A stretch of DNA of 42,294 nucleotides from Pseudomonadales bacterium. Its GTDB lineage: Bacteria; Pseudomonadota; Gammaproteobacteria; Pseudomonadales; Azotimanducaceae. The stretch is from assembly GCA_011525295.1 (NCBI GenBank), contig WTGV01000051.1:1-42294 (forward strand). The letters run 5' to 3'. Position 1 is the stretch's first letter; each line of letters starts with the position of its first letter. Made by a program: the position numbers and the translations under genes. Positions 33,296 to 40,889 of the stretch are shown here, piece after piece. Below the pieces are notes generated by a model that saw only the letters and a program-made list of their open reading frames with translations, did no database searches and was not told where the DNA came from.

Positions 33296-35091
33296 TCCTC
33301 TTGCTCCGTCGTTGAAAATTGTTCCAAGTATGCGATTTCTTCAACCGACAGCAACTTTCTGAGATTACTCCTTCCCAACGCCTGATTTGCCATTGCCGAT
33401 TGTACAAGCCCATTGGAAAACGTTGAGAATCTACCGAAGAAATCGTCTGCATCGACCAAAATCCATTGATATGCTAAGTTGTCGAAATATTCAATCTGCA
33501 TGGTATCAGGTAGTTCGCTGCCTAGTTTGATGGCCTCATCAATTCGTCTATTACGAACCAGTTGTGCACCTATTTCGTAATGTCCTAAGTAGGTTTGGGG
33601 TTCACCGAGACGCGCTAACAAGTCGCGCGCTGTCTCAAAGTCGCCGTCGTAGGCCACCGTGCGAATGACCGAAATCGGTATTGAACTCCAAGCACCTATC
33701 TCCTTAGGATCGTTGTATTCAATCGCCAAGGCTATGGCTCGTTCGGGATCGGTTTCAGCTAAGTCTCGAATGCTAGACCTGAGAAGTGAGCGTTGAAAGG
33801 CACTATTCTCTTCTATGTTCTCCAGCACCCAATCCAAAGCTGCCAAATTGTCATGGTTATTCCATCCCATCACCAGCAGTTCTATGGCTTTATCGGTGTT
33901 CACTTCTAAACCTTCCAATTGCTTCAGAACGTCCAAAGCTGAGTCGATTTCGCCATCCAAAGCAAGATCAAATATGGCTTGGGTCAATAGATATCCACGA
34001 TGACCTTGAGGAAATTTGTCTACCTGCTGCACCAGATGTAATGGATCATCAGATAGCCCATAGTCAATCATGGTTCGATAAAGTTCTTCCACATATTCAT
34101 CCTGATCCAAATTCTGAAGAGCAGCTTGTGCACCATCAATGTCCATTTGCACCCAACGACCAAGAACCGAACCTCGCACTGAGTCACGTAAATCCTGATA
34201 TTCTTTCTCCACCAATTCCCACATGAATGGCGGGTCAAATTTCGCTAACTGATTCACGAGTCTGTAAAAATACCGCCAACTACTCCAACCGCTTGGGTCC
34301 TTTTTCGACCGAAGAATTTCTAATAGTCGAGGAAAGGCGTCGGTACCCTCAGTACTGAGCCAGAGATCCGTGACTTCATTAAACAGATCGAACTGATCTT
34401 CGTCCGGAACTTCGTCTGTCAAGGTGATTTCAAATGCTTCCCTTGGGTTATGCATCGCTCTTTGAATTTTCACTTCACTCAACGCTTGTTTGACTTTAGG
34501 TTCAATGCCTAAACCTATCGCAAACTCAAGCGCTTGTTGTTGGGCTACATCGTTTAATTCTGAAAGCACACTAGTTAGTGCTAACATCCTTAAATCTCCC
34601 TTTAGTGTCGAAGCAGTAGACAACGCATCTTCTAAACTCTCTCTTGCCCATCGTGACATCAAGGTGGGAATTAGTTGTTCCTGTTTGAAATAGTCGAGAT
34701 TGGTGATCGTCTCAAAGGCGACCTTGGGTTCGAGTTCAGCTAGACGATAGATGACTATTTGTTCTAAGATCTGGTGTTGTCGATTCGTGCTCTTCGACGA
34801 GATGTGTTCAAACAGTTCTTCCAATGATTGTTGGTCCATTTGTTCGACGCTAGGCAACAGCTGGACGATTAGAGAAGTAGGACTCTGCGTTTCGGGAGAA
34901 TCAATGTAATCGTAGATTTGGCTAATTTCGCCAGACGTTATCGGCTCGTGATTTGGACCGTTGTCGTCAGGCGTAACAACAGCTATATCCTGTGATTCGG
35001 CAGGCCAAAAGTTATACACCAAGAAAAAAACTACCGCGGCGAAAATCGCCCCGATGATCACACTGCCGAGGAATTGAAGGGATTTGTTCAT
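33292..35091 (-). CDS. Membrane-anchored alpha-helical repeat protein, paralogue B
   Basis: 599 residues from ATG 35091, preceded by AGGTGA at good spacing; an upstream in-frame TTG is unsupported. MNKS, then one membrane helix (about 7-28), a Pro/Glu/Gln-rich linker, and a helical solenoid with units such as LAELEPKVAFETITNL, WVQMDIDGAQAALQNL, WNNHDNLAALDWVLE and AETDPERAIALAIEY. Same architecture and length as paralogue A, which follows directly. There are no enzymatic motifs and few Cys. It likely forms a periplasmic scaffold with its partner, but nothing in the sequence says of what. tRNA-Ser lies about 235 bases upstream on the opposite strand. Confidence 0.8.
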   Translation of the reverse strand: MNKSLQFLGSVIIGAIFAAVVFFLVYNFWPAESQDIAVVTPDDNGPNHEPITSGEISQIYDYIDSPETQSPTSLIVQLLPSVEQMDQQSLEELFEHISSKSTNRQHQILEQIVIYRLAELEPKVAFETITNLDYFKQEQLIPTLMSRWARESLEDALSTASTLKGDLRMLALTSVLSELNDVAQQQALEFAIGLGIEPKVKQALSEVKIQRAMHNPREAFEITLTDEVPDEDQFDLFNEVTDLWLSTEGTDAFPRLLEILRSKKDPSGWSSWRYFYRLVNQLAKFDPPFMWELVEKEYQDLRDSVRGSVLGRWVQMDIDGAQAALQNLDQDEYVEELYRTMIDYGLSDDPLHLVQQVDKFPQGHRGYLLTQAIFDLALDGEIDSALDVLKQLEGLEVNTDKAIELLVMGWNNHDNLAALDWVLENIEENSAFQRSLLRSSIRDLAETDPERAIALAIEYNDPKEIGAWSSIPISVIRTVAYDGDFETARDLLARLGEPQTYLGHYEIGAQLVRNRRIDEAIKLGSELPDTMQIEYFDNLAYQWILVDADDFFGRFSTFSNGLVQSAMANQALGRSNLRKLLSVEEIAYLEQFSTTEQEE

Positions 35092-35287
35092 CGGTTCACC
35101 TATCAAATTCGGATCAAATTGATTTTATAGTAATGTCGAGTTTAGGTTTAAACCACAAGTGCTGAACCCTAAAGTTCAATTTACGTTTGTTATATGTGTA
35201 TAAGATGCTCATGTTATGTGAATGGTTTCCGTGACATCGGAATACCCTAGAGCTAGCTTCGAATTGCTTCCTTGCGCTACTTAAAAT

Positions 35288-35315
35288 TTGTTAGTTGAAA
35301 TGACTTTTTTCTAAA
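35288..35315 (+). promoter_or_regulatory. Possible promoter for tRNA-Ser/tus genes
   Basis: TTGTTA (35288-35293) and TCTAAA (35310-35315) are spaced by 16 bases, ending 11 bases before the tRNA. The -10 hexamer is poor, so this is tentative. No gene is seen in the 235 bases between the repeat-protein start and the tRNA. Confidence 0.3.
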
Positions 35316-35326
35316 GCCACAGTATT

Positions 35327-35415
35327 GGAGGGGTGGCTGAGTGGACGAAAGCACTGGTTTTGAAAACCAGCGAGGTTAACTACCTCCCGGGGTTCGAATC
35401 CCCGCCCCTCCGCCA
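35327..35415 (+). tRNA. tRNA-Ser(UGA)
   Basis: 89 bases with CCA encoded. Acceptor stem GGAGGGG/CCCCTCC with a G discriminator, anticodon stem CTGGT/ACCAG around the loop TTTGAAA (anticodon TGA, reads UCA), a long class II variable arm (GAGGT/ACCTC pairing) and a T arm CGGGG-TTCGAAT-CCCCG. All stems pair perfectly. The tusD start is 36 bases downstream. Confidence 0.97.
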
Positions 35416-35451
35416 CTTTCAAATCGTACACCTGATCACTCGACCAGAAAT

Positions 35452-35826
35452 TTGAACACAACAATAATCAGCATACTCGTTCAAGGCAATCCTTTCAGTT
35501 CAAATGCGTGCGAACAGGCGTTGGAGTTTGCAAAAGCCGCTATTCGTAGTGATCACAGACTTTACCGCGTCTTCTTTTACAAAGATGCAGTATTGATAGC
35601 AAACAAGTCCCACAACGTTCCTTCGGACGAACGCAACATTCAACAGGCGTGGATTGAGTTTGCTGCACAACAAAACATTCAACTCTGTGTTTGTGTAGGT
35701 GCTTGCGAAAGACGAGGAATCCACAATCAACAGGGAACAGATTCCAGCGATGGTTTTGAGATCGTGGGTCTCGGCCAACTGACAGAAGCGATGTTCGAGT
35801 CCGACCGTTTAGTGACGTTTCAATGA
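35452..35826 (+). CDS. tusD: TusD: sulfur carrier of the tRNA 2-thiolation relay
   Basis: 124 residues, TTG start. DsrE-like fold: it opens ISILVQGNPFSSNACEQALEFAKAAI and has FYKDAVLIAN. The active-site region IQLCVCVGACERRGI carries the sulfur-accepting Cys that corresponds to Cys78 of E. coli TusD, with additional Cys residues nearby. The first member of four overlapping genes; the stop overlaps the tusC ATG by 4 bases (ATGA). TusD passes persulfide sulfur from TusA to TusE for 2-thiouridine synthesis by MnmA. Confidence 0.92.
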   Translation: MNTTIISILVQGNPFSSNACEQALEFAKAAIRSDHRLYRVFFYKDAVLIANKSHNVPSDERNIQQAWIEFAAQQNIQLCVCVGACERRGIHNQQGTDSSDGFEIVGLGQLTEAMFESDRLVTFQ

Positions 35827-36170
35827 CGAAATCAGTACTGTTCACTGTTCGAGAAAAGCCCGGAATTCTGGCGAACGAGACCATAGACGCCGTCCTTGTC
35901 AGCGGAATCATGGATCAACCGACATCGGTCGTGTTTCTTGATGACGGAGTGTATCAACTCGTTAGTGACCTCGAAGCCATCAACATTAAAGATACAAAAA
36001 TGAAGTGGTCTGCACTTCCTACTTATGGTGTCGAGCAAATCTATGCACTGCAACAAAGTCTCCGAGAACGCTCAATTGATCCAACTCAATTACCCGATTG
36101 GGTGAAACCAATAGACACTACGACTCTACAGCAACATTTACACTCGGCTCACTTTGTCATAAGCGATTGA
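35823..36170 (+). CDS. tusC: TusC: subunit of the TusBCD sulfur relay
   Basis: 115 residues. DsrF/TusC-like: KSVLFTVREKPGILANETIDAVLVSGIM, then VVFLDDGVYQLV. It is a structural partner of TusD and TusB in the hexameric complex. ATG overlaps tusD, and its TGA stop shares its final base with the tusB ATG, so all are translationally coupled. Confidence 0.92.
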   Translation: MTKSVLFTVREKPGILANETIDAVLVSGIMDQPTSVVFLDDGVYQLVSDLEAINIKDTKMKWSALPTYGVEQIYALQQSLRERSIDPTQLPDWVKPIDTTTLQQHLHSAHFVISD

Positions 36171-36418
36171 TGTTGCACCTCATTTCCAGCTCTGCAGGTC
36201 TTTCGGCATGTAAGCAGAGCTTGCTTCCTGATGACCAAGTGCTCTTTCTAGGTGATGGAGTGTACGTCGCGGAAGAAACCGCTTGTGAGCAAACGTATGC
36301 CATACTACGAGACTTAAAGGCTCGCGGTCTTTCCTTGTGTGAAGGAGTTGAAGGCATCGATTACGATGACTTCGTTCAGCTGGTAGTATCCACAACAAGT
36401 TCGGTGACTTGGACGTGA
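36170..36418 (+). CDS. tusB: TusB: subunit of the TusBCD sulfur relay
   Basis: 82 residues from ATG 36170 (a one-base overlap with tusC, TGATG). It starts MLHLISSSAGLSACKQSL, the TusB/DsrH opening, and continues DDQVLFLGDGVYVA. The frame is open upstream but that part overlaps tusC in another frame. Short but of the usual length. The gene end overlaps the tusE start. Confidence 0.9.
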   Translation: MLHLISSSAGLSACKQSLLPDDQVLFLGDGVYVAEETACEQTYAILRDLKARGLSLCEGVEGIDYDDFVQLVVSTTSSVTWT

Positions 36419-36720
36419 TCGAGTTTAACGATGAGGGATTTCTTCGAGTACCCAGTCAATGGGACGTTGAAATCGCAACGAGTATTGCAAAAGAAAACGA
36501 TATCGAGCTCTCGGACGCCCATTGGACAGTCATCAACGCAGCTCGCTCTTTTTACGCCAAGACTGGGATTAGCCCATCCATGCGTCCTCTCATCAAAATA
36601 GTAGAGAGTGAAGATGCAACAATCGCAAATTCAATTACTCTCGCACAACTATTCACCCCTCAAGTGACTCGACTAGTTGCTCAAATAGCTGGTTTACCGA
36701 AACCGTCAGATTGCCTCTGA
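36415..36720 (+). CDS. tusE: TusE: final sulfur carrier to MnmA
   Basis: 101 residues from GTG 36415 (GTGA overlap with the tusB stop); TTG 36409 adds two residues. Conserved blocks: DEGFLRVPSQWDVEIATSIAKENDIELSDAHWTVINAAR, YAKTGISPSMRPLIK and a C-terminal AGLPKPSDCL. It has the penultimate Cys that accepts persulfide. Unlike DsrC of sulfur oxidisers, the second Cys 11 residues earlier is replaced by Ala, so this is a tRNA-thiolation TusE and not a dissimilatory DsrC. Confidence 0.93.
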   Translation: MIEFNDEGFLRVPSQWDVEIATSIAKENDIELSDAHWTVINAARSFYAKTGISPSMRPLIKIVESEDATIANSITLAQLFTPQVTRLVAQIAGLPKPSDCL

Positions 36721-36825
36721 AAGTATCCACCGTTCACTCGCCTAGAATTTTCCACGTCGGAACTGGTCTATTAAGTTAAGGCAATATAGCGATCCAAACA
36801 ATCGTAATTTGAGATTCTCATAACA

Positions 36826-38217
36826 ATGCAATTTACACGTAGGCGTTGTCTGTTGGGTGCAGGTGCAATCGCATCATTCCCGCTGTTACAAAGTTGCGTC
36901 AGCCCCTTCTCGGCGAGTTATGGGAGCAAGGGTTCTTACCTCACCAAGATTCTTGAACCGAAAAACGAGAATGCGCTCTACTACTGGATCGATGTTGTTA
37001 TGCAACAGATCCGAGATCAACGACTCTTTACACCGCGTGCCGCATACATTTTTGGGTTAACGAATACTGCCGGCTTTCTGGCTGCGAACGGCATCACACA
37101 ATCGTACCAAGAACCCTTTGACATGGGAACGGGTCCAGCAGATGCCGATGAAGAAATCGCCTATGGTGTGGCGTTTGCGATCGCCGCTTCCGAAGTATTA
37201 CAACAACCATTAGTTTTCGAAAGGCGAAAATTTCTCGCCCAATATCCTGGTAGCAGTGCTAAGACTAATGCGGTTCGTTGGGGAAATCATGTAGCTAGAA
37301 AATTATTGAAGCTTCGAACTAATGACGGTTCAGAAGATAGCGAAGTCAACTACTACTTAAACCGCTACAAACGCAGGGGCGATGCGTTGCAATGGAGTCC
37401 TACCGGTCCTTTTTATGGTGCGCGACCGGGTCCGGCATTTGATTCCTTCGATCGTCCTCTGTACCCTGGTCAGGGTATGATCAAGCCATGGACGATGACC
37501 CACAGATCTCAGTTCCGTGCTAGCGAATTTTATGACCCCAAAAGCCCGGAATTTGCCGAAGCATTCCAACTCATCAAAGACCTAGGCGGTACCAATAGTA
37601 CGGTACGAACAGAAGACGAATCAGAAATTGCTCTGTTCTGGGAAAACGGTCCATGGGGAGCGACAGTCCCCGGACATTTCATGTATATCGCGATTCAGGT
37701 TCTTCAGCACCGCACACTGAATTTTGTCGACTTGGCCAAAGCTTTCGCGCTGCTTGGAATGACCCAATGTGATGCATCGATCAACGCTTGGGACAACAAA
37801 TACCACTACGATATCCTCCGTCCCGAGACCGCGATCCGAGTTCGAGCAAACAACCTCGGCAATACGGATCCTCGAGTTCGAAATCAGAGTGATTGGCACA
37901 GTTTCATCCCAACTCCAGAATTTCCGTCCTATACTTCCGGGCACTCAACGTTTGGAGGTGCTGCCTCCGAGACGCTCAAATTCGTTTGTGGGCGCGACGA
38001 CGTAGCCTGTTCGGGTCATTCACCTGACCAAGTTCTTTGGCCGCAATTGGAACAAGTGTCCCGCCACTGGAATAGCTTCACTCAGATGGCCGAAGAAAAT
38101 GGGATGAGTCGCATCTATGGTGGAGTCCACTGGAGTTTAGACAATACAGAAGCCTTAAAAGCAGGTCGACTCCTGGCGCGGCACGCTACTGAAACGATGT
38201 TTTTACCAAAGGTTTGA
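36826..38217 (+). CDS. Vanadium-dependent haloperoxidase family protein (PAP2-type active site)
   Basis: 463 residues. Vanadate/phosphate site complete: K325 and R332 (KYHYDILRP), S371-G372-H373 (SYTSGHSTFGG) and R429, H435 (SRIYGGVHW). The K-R gap of 7 and R-H gap of 6 match fungal vanadium chloroperoxidase (K353/R360, R490/H496). The N-terminus FTRRRCLLGAGAIASFPLLQSC has a twin-Arg-like basic cluster and a lipobox-like LQSC (Cys24), so it is probably exported, perhaps via Tat, and possibly lipidated. Residues 90-300 are helical. It could halogenate organics using hydrogen peroxide, or be a phosphatase relative. The beta-barrel gene follows within 5 bases. Confidence 0.9.
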   Translation: MQFTRRRCLLGAGAIASFPLLQSCVSPFSASYGSKGSYLTKILEPKNENALYYWIDVVMQQIRDQRLFTPRAAYIFGLTNTAGFLAANGITQSYQEPFDMGTGPADADEEIAYGVAFAIAASEVLQQPLVFERRKFLAQYPGSSAKTNAVRWGNHVARKLLKLRTNDGSEDSEVNYYLNRYKRRGDALQWSPTGPFYGARPGPAFDSFDRPLYPGQGMIKPWTMTHRSQFRASEFYDPKSPEFAEAFQLIKDLGGTNSTVRTEDESEIALFWENGPWGATVPGHFMYIAIQVLQHRTLNFVDLAKAFALLGMTQCDASINAWDNKYHYDILRPETAIRVRANNLGNTDPRVRNQSDWHSFIPTPEFPSYTSGHSTFGGAASETLKFVCGRDDVACSGHSPDQVLWPQLEQVSRHWNSFTQMAEENGMSRIYGGVHWSLDNTEALKAGRLLARHATETMFLPKV

Positions 38218-38222
38218 GTAGT

Positions 38223-39275
38223 ATGCATATGAATCAGCAGAAAGCATGGGTACTTGTTCTGTTTAGCGCAACGTTGACTCTGAGTTCAACAACTACGCTG
38301 GCTGAGCAAAGATTTAGTCTAAACTACGATCGACTGTCAGCGATTGAAGGACCAATCGCGCTTGAAATAGGTGATATCACGTTTAGGCTATCCGGTTCAA
38401 TAGATCTGGAATCTCAAACACGGCTCAAAGATGACGCGACGATGAATAATCTCTTCAGTACCTTTGAACTCAGTTTCAACACACAACTCCCCAATCGTTG
38501 GCGCGTGCAAGGATTAGTTCTTGGCGAAGTGTCAACAGCTTCCAATCCTCGCCGTATCATCGACGACTTTGACTACGTTAAACGTTTAGCCCTCTTTGTT
38601 TCTGGGACTTGGGGCAGGTTTTTGATGGGGGACCTCCATCAGCTCATACAAGGTGATACACGTAGAGTCTCAAACGCCGGCGATGCCTTTCTCTATTTTG
38701 ACAACTTTCTAGGCAGACTAGAACAAAGAAACGGGGGGTATCGTGGCCGTTACGGACCTTGGATTGTTTCAGCGGTGTTTGACCAGGACAGTGATTTCGA
38801 ATGGGGTATGGTGTCACAACGCCCAATCGGCAACAAAGACTTTCGTTTTACGCTTCGATCAATGAAAGGTACCTTTCAACCTTCATCAAAAGCCGATGTT
38901 TATGCCACTCTGGGTGTTATTTCTGTTGGGGAAGTAATCTATGGCAGTACGATGTTTGACATCTCCTTCGGTTTTGAAGAGCTTACACCCTTAACCGCGC
39001 AGTTGGGCGGTGCGAGTAGCAAGACTCGTACGTTTCTTTCACAGGGAATCCTAACAAAACGTGGCATGCTCAGTGTTTCCTTTGAGACTTACTTCGGGCA
39101 GCTCGACGGCGAGCGCGAGATCTCCGCTTCCATCGGTGTCCAATACGATTTAGCTAGAGGGCTGTCCGCAAATTTAGGTTGGAACTATTGGAACACCCAT
39201 AGCCTTTTAAGGGGTATTGAAATTTCTAATTCCCGCGACACCGAAGTGACATTCAGTCTGCAGTACGATTTCTAG
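38223..39275 (+). CDS. Outer-membrane beta-barrel protein (porin-like)
   Basis: 350 residues from ATG 38223; an ATG two codons on is also possible. Signal peptide about 1-27 (QKAWVLVLFSATLTLSS, cleavage near TLA-EQ). The mature chain has many alternating hydrophobic strands with aromatic ends: ALEIGDITFRLSGSIDLES, FSTFELSFNTQL, FLMGDLHQL, KDFRFTLRSMKG, and the final strands of the shape VTFSLQYDF. The C-terminal Phe is the barrel assembly signal. It sits 5 bases after the haloperoxidase stop, so the two are very probably co-expressed; it may be a channel for the enzyme's substrate or product (inference). Confidence 0.82.
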   Translation: MHMNQQKAWVLVLFSATLTLSSTTTLAEQRFSLNYDRLSAIEGPIALEIGDITFRLSGSIDLESQTRLKDDATMNNLFSTFELSFNTQLPNRWRVQGLVLGEVSTASNPRRIIDDFDYVKRLALFVSGTWGRFLMGDLHQLIQGDTRRVSNAGDAFLYFDNFLGRLEQRNGGYRGRYGPWIVSAVFDQDSDFEWGMVSQRPIGNKDFRFTLRSMKGTFQPSSKADVYATLGVISVGEVIYGSTMFDISFGFEELTPLTAQLGGASSKTRTFLSQGILTKRGMLSVSFETYFGQLDGEREISASIGVQYDLARGLSANLGWNYWNTHSLLRGIEISNSRDTEVTFSLQYDF

Positions 39276-39323
39276 TTTGGTATGGTATCGGGTCTCACAA
39301 CTCGATACAAACGACTTACAACG

Positions 39324-40592
39324 TTAGAACCGTAAGACTTCGACGCCCATGTATGGGACCAAAGCTTCAGGCAACCTCACGGTCCCGTCTTCTTGTTGGT
39401 TGTTCTCCAAAATAGCGAGTAAAGTCCGACCAATCGCTAAGCCAGAACCATTCAGAGTATGAACAAACTCGGTACGTGCTGTAGGACTGGGTCGAAATCT
39501 CGCTTGCGCTCTCCTAGCCTGAAAGTCGACGAAGTTACTACAAGACGAAACTTCTCGGTAACGATTAAATCCCGGTAACCAAACTTCTAAATCAATAGTC
39601 TTCGCGGCGGCGAAACCCAAATCCCCTCCACAGAGCACGACCGCTCGATACGGTAGTTCTAAGCGTCGCAGTATCGTTTCAGCATGCTTAGTGAGTGCTT
39701 CAAGCGCTTCCCACGAAGAATCGGGGTGCGTGATTTGAACAAGCTCTACTTTTTCAAACTGATGAACGCGAATCAGCCCTCTTGTATCTTTCCCGTGGCT
39801 CCCTGACTCACGACGGAAACACGGTGTATGACTCACGTAAAGAATCGGTAGTTCCGATGCGTCAAGAATCTGATCACGGACCATGTTCGTAATTGGAACT
39901 TCAGCAGTGGGGATTAGAAATCGGTCGATTTCGCCTCGTACAAAAAACACATCGTCTTCAAATTTAGGTAGCTGTCCCGTCGCGGTCATTGTCTCGCGAT
40001 TAACGATAAACGGTACGTATAGTTCTTCGTAACCATGTTCCGTTATGTGCACGTCCAACATGAACTGAATCAGGCAGCGGTGTAATTTCGCCAGTTCGCC
40101 TTTTAGTACCGAAAATCTACTTCCCGAGATTCTCACCGATGCTTCAAAATCCAGCGAAGTACCGGCGATTTCTACGTGATCTCTCGGTTTGAAATCAAAC
40201 ACCGGACGATCACCCCAAACACGTAATTCCTCGTTCTCTTCTTCAGTTTCTCCCGGTGGAACGCTCTTGTCCGGTAAATTGGGAACATGAAGCAAAAAGT
40301 CTTGCAACTCTTCTTGAACTCGATGAAATTCCCCACTGAGCGCGTCGAGACGCGCACCTAAATCTCCAACCTCAGCGACGAGTGGATCAATGTCCTCGCC
40401 TTGCTGTTTCGCTACGCCGATGTGTTTTGACTTGACGTTGCGTTCATGTTGCAGTGTTTCGACTTCGGTCTGTAGTTTGTGCCGAGCGTCTTCCAGATCG
40501 TGGTAAGTCGCAAGATCTAGTTCGAAACCGCGAAGCTTTAAAGCTTCGGCTATCGCTTCTGGATCTTGTCGAAATCTTCTAGGATCGAGCAC
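39324..40592 (-). CDS. serS: Seryl-tRNA synthetase
   Basis: 422 residues, GTG start preceded by AAAGGAGT. N-terminal coiled-coil arm (about 25-105), then the class II catalytic core with motif 2 [25 protein letters not shown] and motif 3 [19 protein letters not shown]. It includes the Ser-adenylate-binding [16 protein letters not shown] block and the C-terminal [15 protein letters not shown]. Full length. It charges tRNA-Ser, including the tRNA-Ser(UGA) found 4 kb away on the other strand. A hairpin and a miniature element lie upstream. Confidence 0.97.
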   Translation of the reverse strand: MLDPRRFRQDPEAIAEALKLRGFELDLATYHDLEDARHKLQTEVETLQHERNVKSKHIGVAKQQGEDIDPLVAEVGDLGARLDALSGEFHRVQEELQDFLLHVPNLPDKSVPPGETEEENEELRVWGDRPVFDFKPRDHVEIAGTSLDFEASVRISGSRFSVLKGELAKLHRCLIQFMLDVHITEHGYEELYVPFIVNRETMTATGQLPKFEDDVFFVRGEIDRFLIPTAEVPITNMVRDQILDASELPILYVSHTPCFRRESGSHGKDTRGLIRVHQFEKVELVQITHPDSSWEALEALTKHAETILRRLELPYRAVVLCGGDLGFAAAKTIDLEVWLPGFNRYREVSSCSNFVDFQARRAQARFRPSPTARTEFVHTLNGSGLAIGRTLLAILENNQQEDGTVRLPEALVPYMGVEVLRF

Positions 40593-40625
40593 GATCAGAC
40601 TCCTTTAAAGTGGATCGGGTATTGC

Positions 40626-40650
40626 GGACAGCCCACTTTCTTGGCTGTCT
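40626..40650. repeat. Stem-loop in the serS leader
   Basis: GGACAGCC (40626-40633) pairs with GGCTGTCT (40643-40650): seven Watson-Crick pairs plus one G-U, with a 9-base loop. It lies about 34 bases upstream of the serS start and directly next to the target duplication of the miniature element. No U-tract follows on either strand, so it is not an intrinsic terminator. It may be a leader structure or an old element end. Confidence 0.5.
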
Positions 40651-40664
40651 GCTTGAGAAAAATC

Positions 40665-40871
40665 GGTAGTGTCTCAGTTTGAAATCTGAGCCGTTTCGGA
40701 GCTAGACAAAGATGCCCAACCCACTCGCTTCATCGAAGACTGCTGAATACTCAATAGCATCTAGTCTGACACCTTCTCCACGATTGACGAAGAAGTACCT
40801 CTCCTCCGATGTTTAAATCATCTATAAACATATACAATATTATAGTTATAAATTCAAACTGAGACACTACC
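40665..40871. mobile_element. 207-bp miniature inverted-repeat element (MITE-like) with 8-bp target duplication
   Basis: The ends are 19-base perfect inverted repeats: GGTAGTGTCTCAGTTTGAA at 40665-40683 and its reverse complement at 40853-40871. Immediate flanks are identical direct repeats GAAAAATC (40657-40664 and 40872-40879), the hallmark of an 8-bp target-site duplication. No transposase frame fits; the interior is partly AT-rich. A minus-strand open fragment of 36 codons (40812-40702) without a start may be a remnant of a coding sequence. The 8-bp duplication suits several IS families, so the parent is not assigned. The element separates rarA from serS. Confidence 0.9.
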
Positions 40872-40889
40872 GAAAAATCATTATTGACA

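Noticed and set aside
36415-36720. DsrC-type sulfur-oxidation carrier
   Set aside because: Only the penultimate Cys is present; the second redox Cys 11 residues upstream is Ala, and no dsrAB genes are near.
39276-39323. Intrinsic terminator between the barrel gene and serS
   Set aside because: GTATCG/CGATAC can pair over a 12-base loop, but no U-tract follows on either strand.
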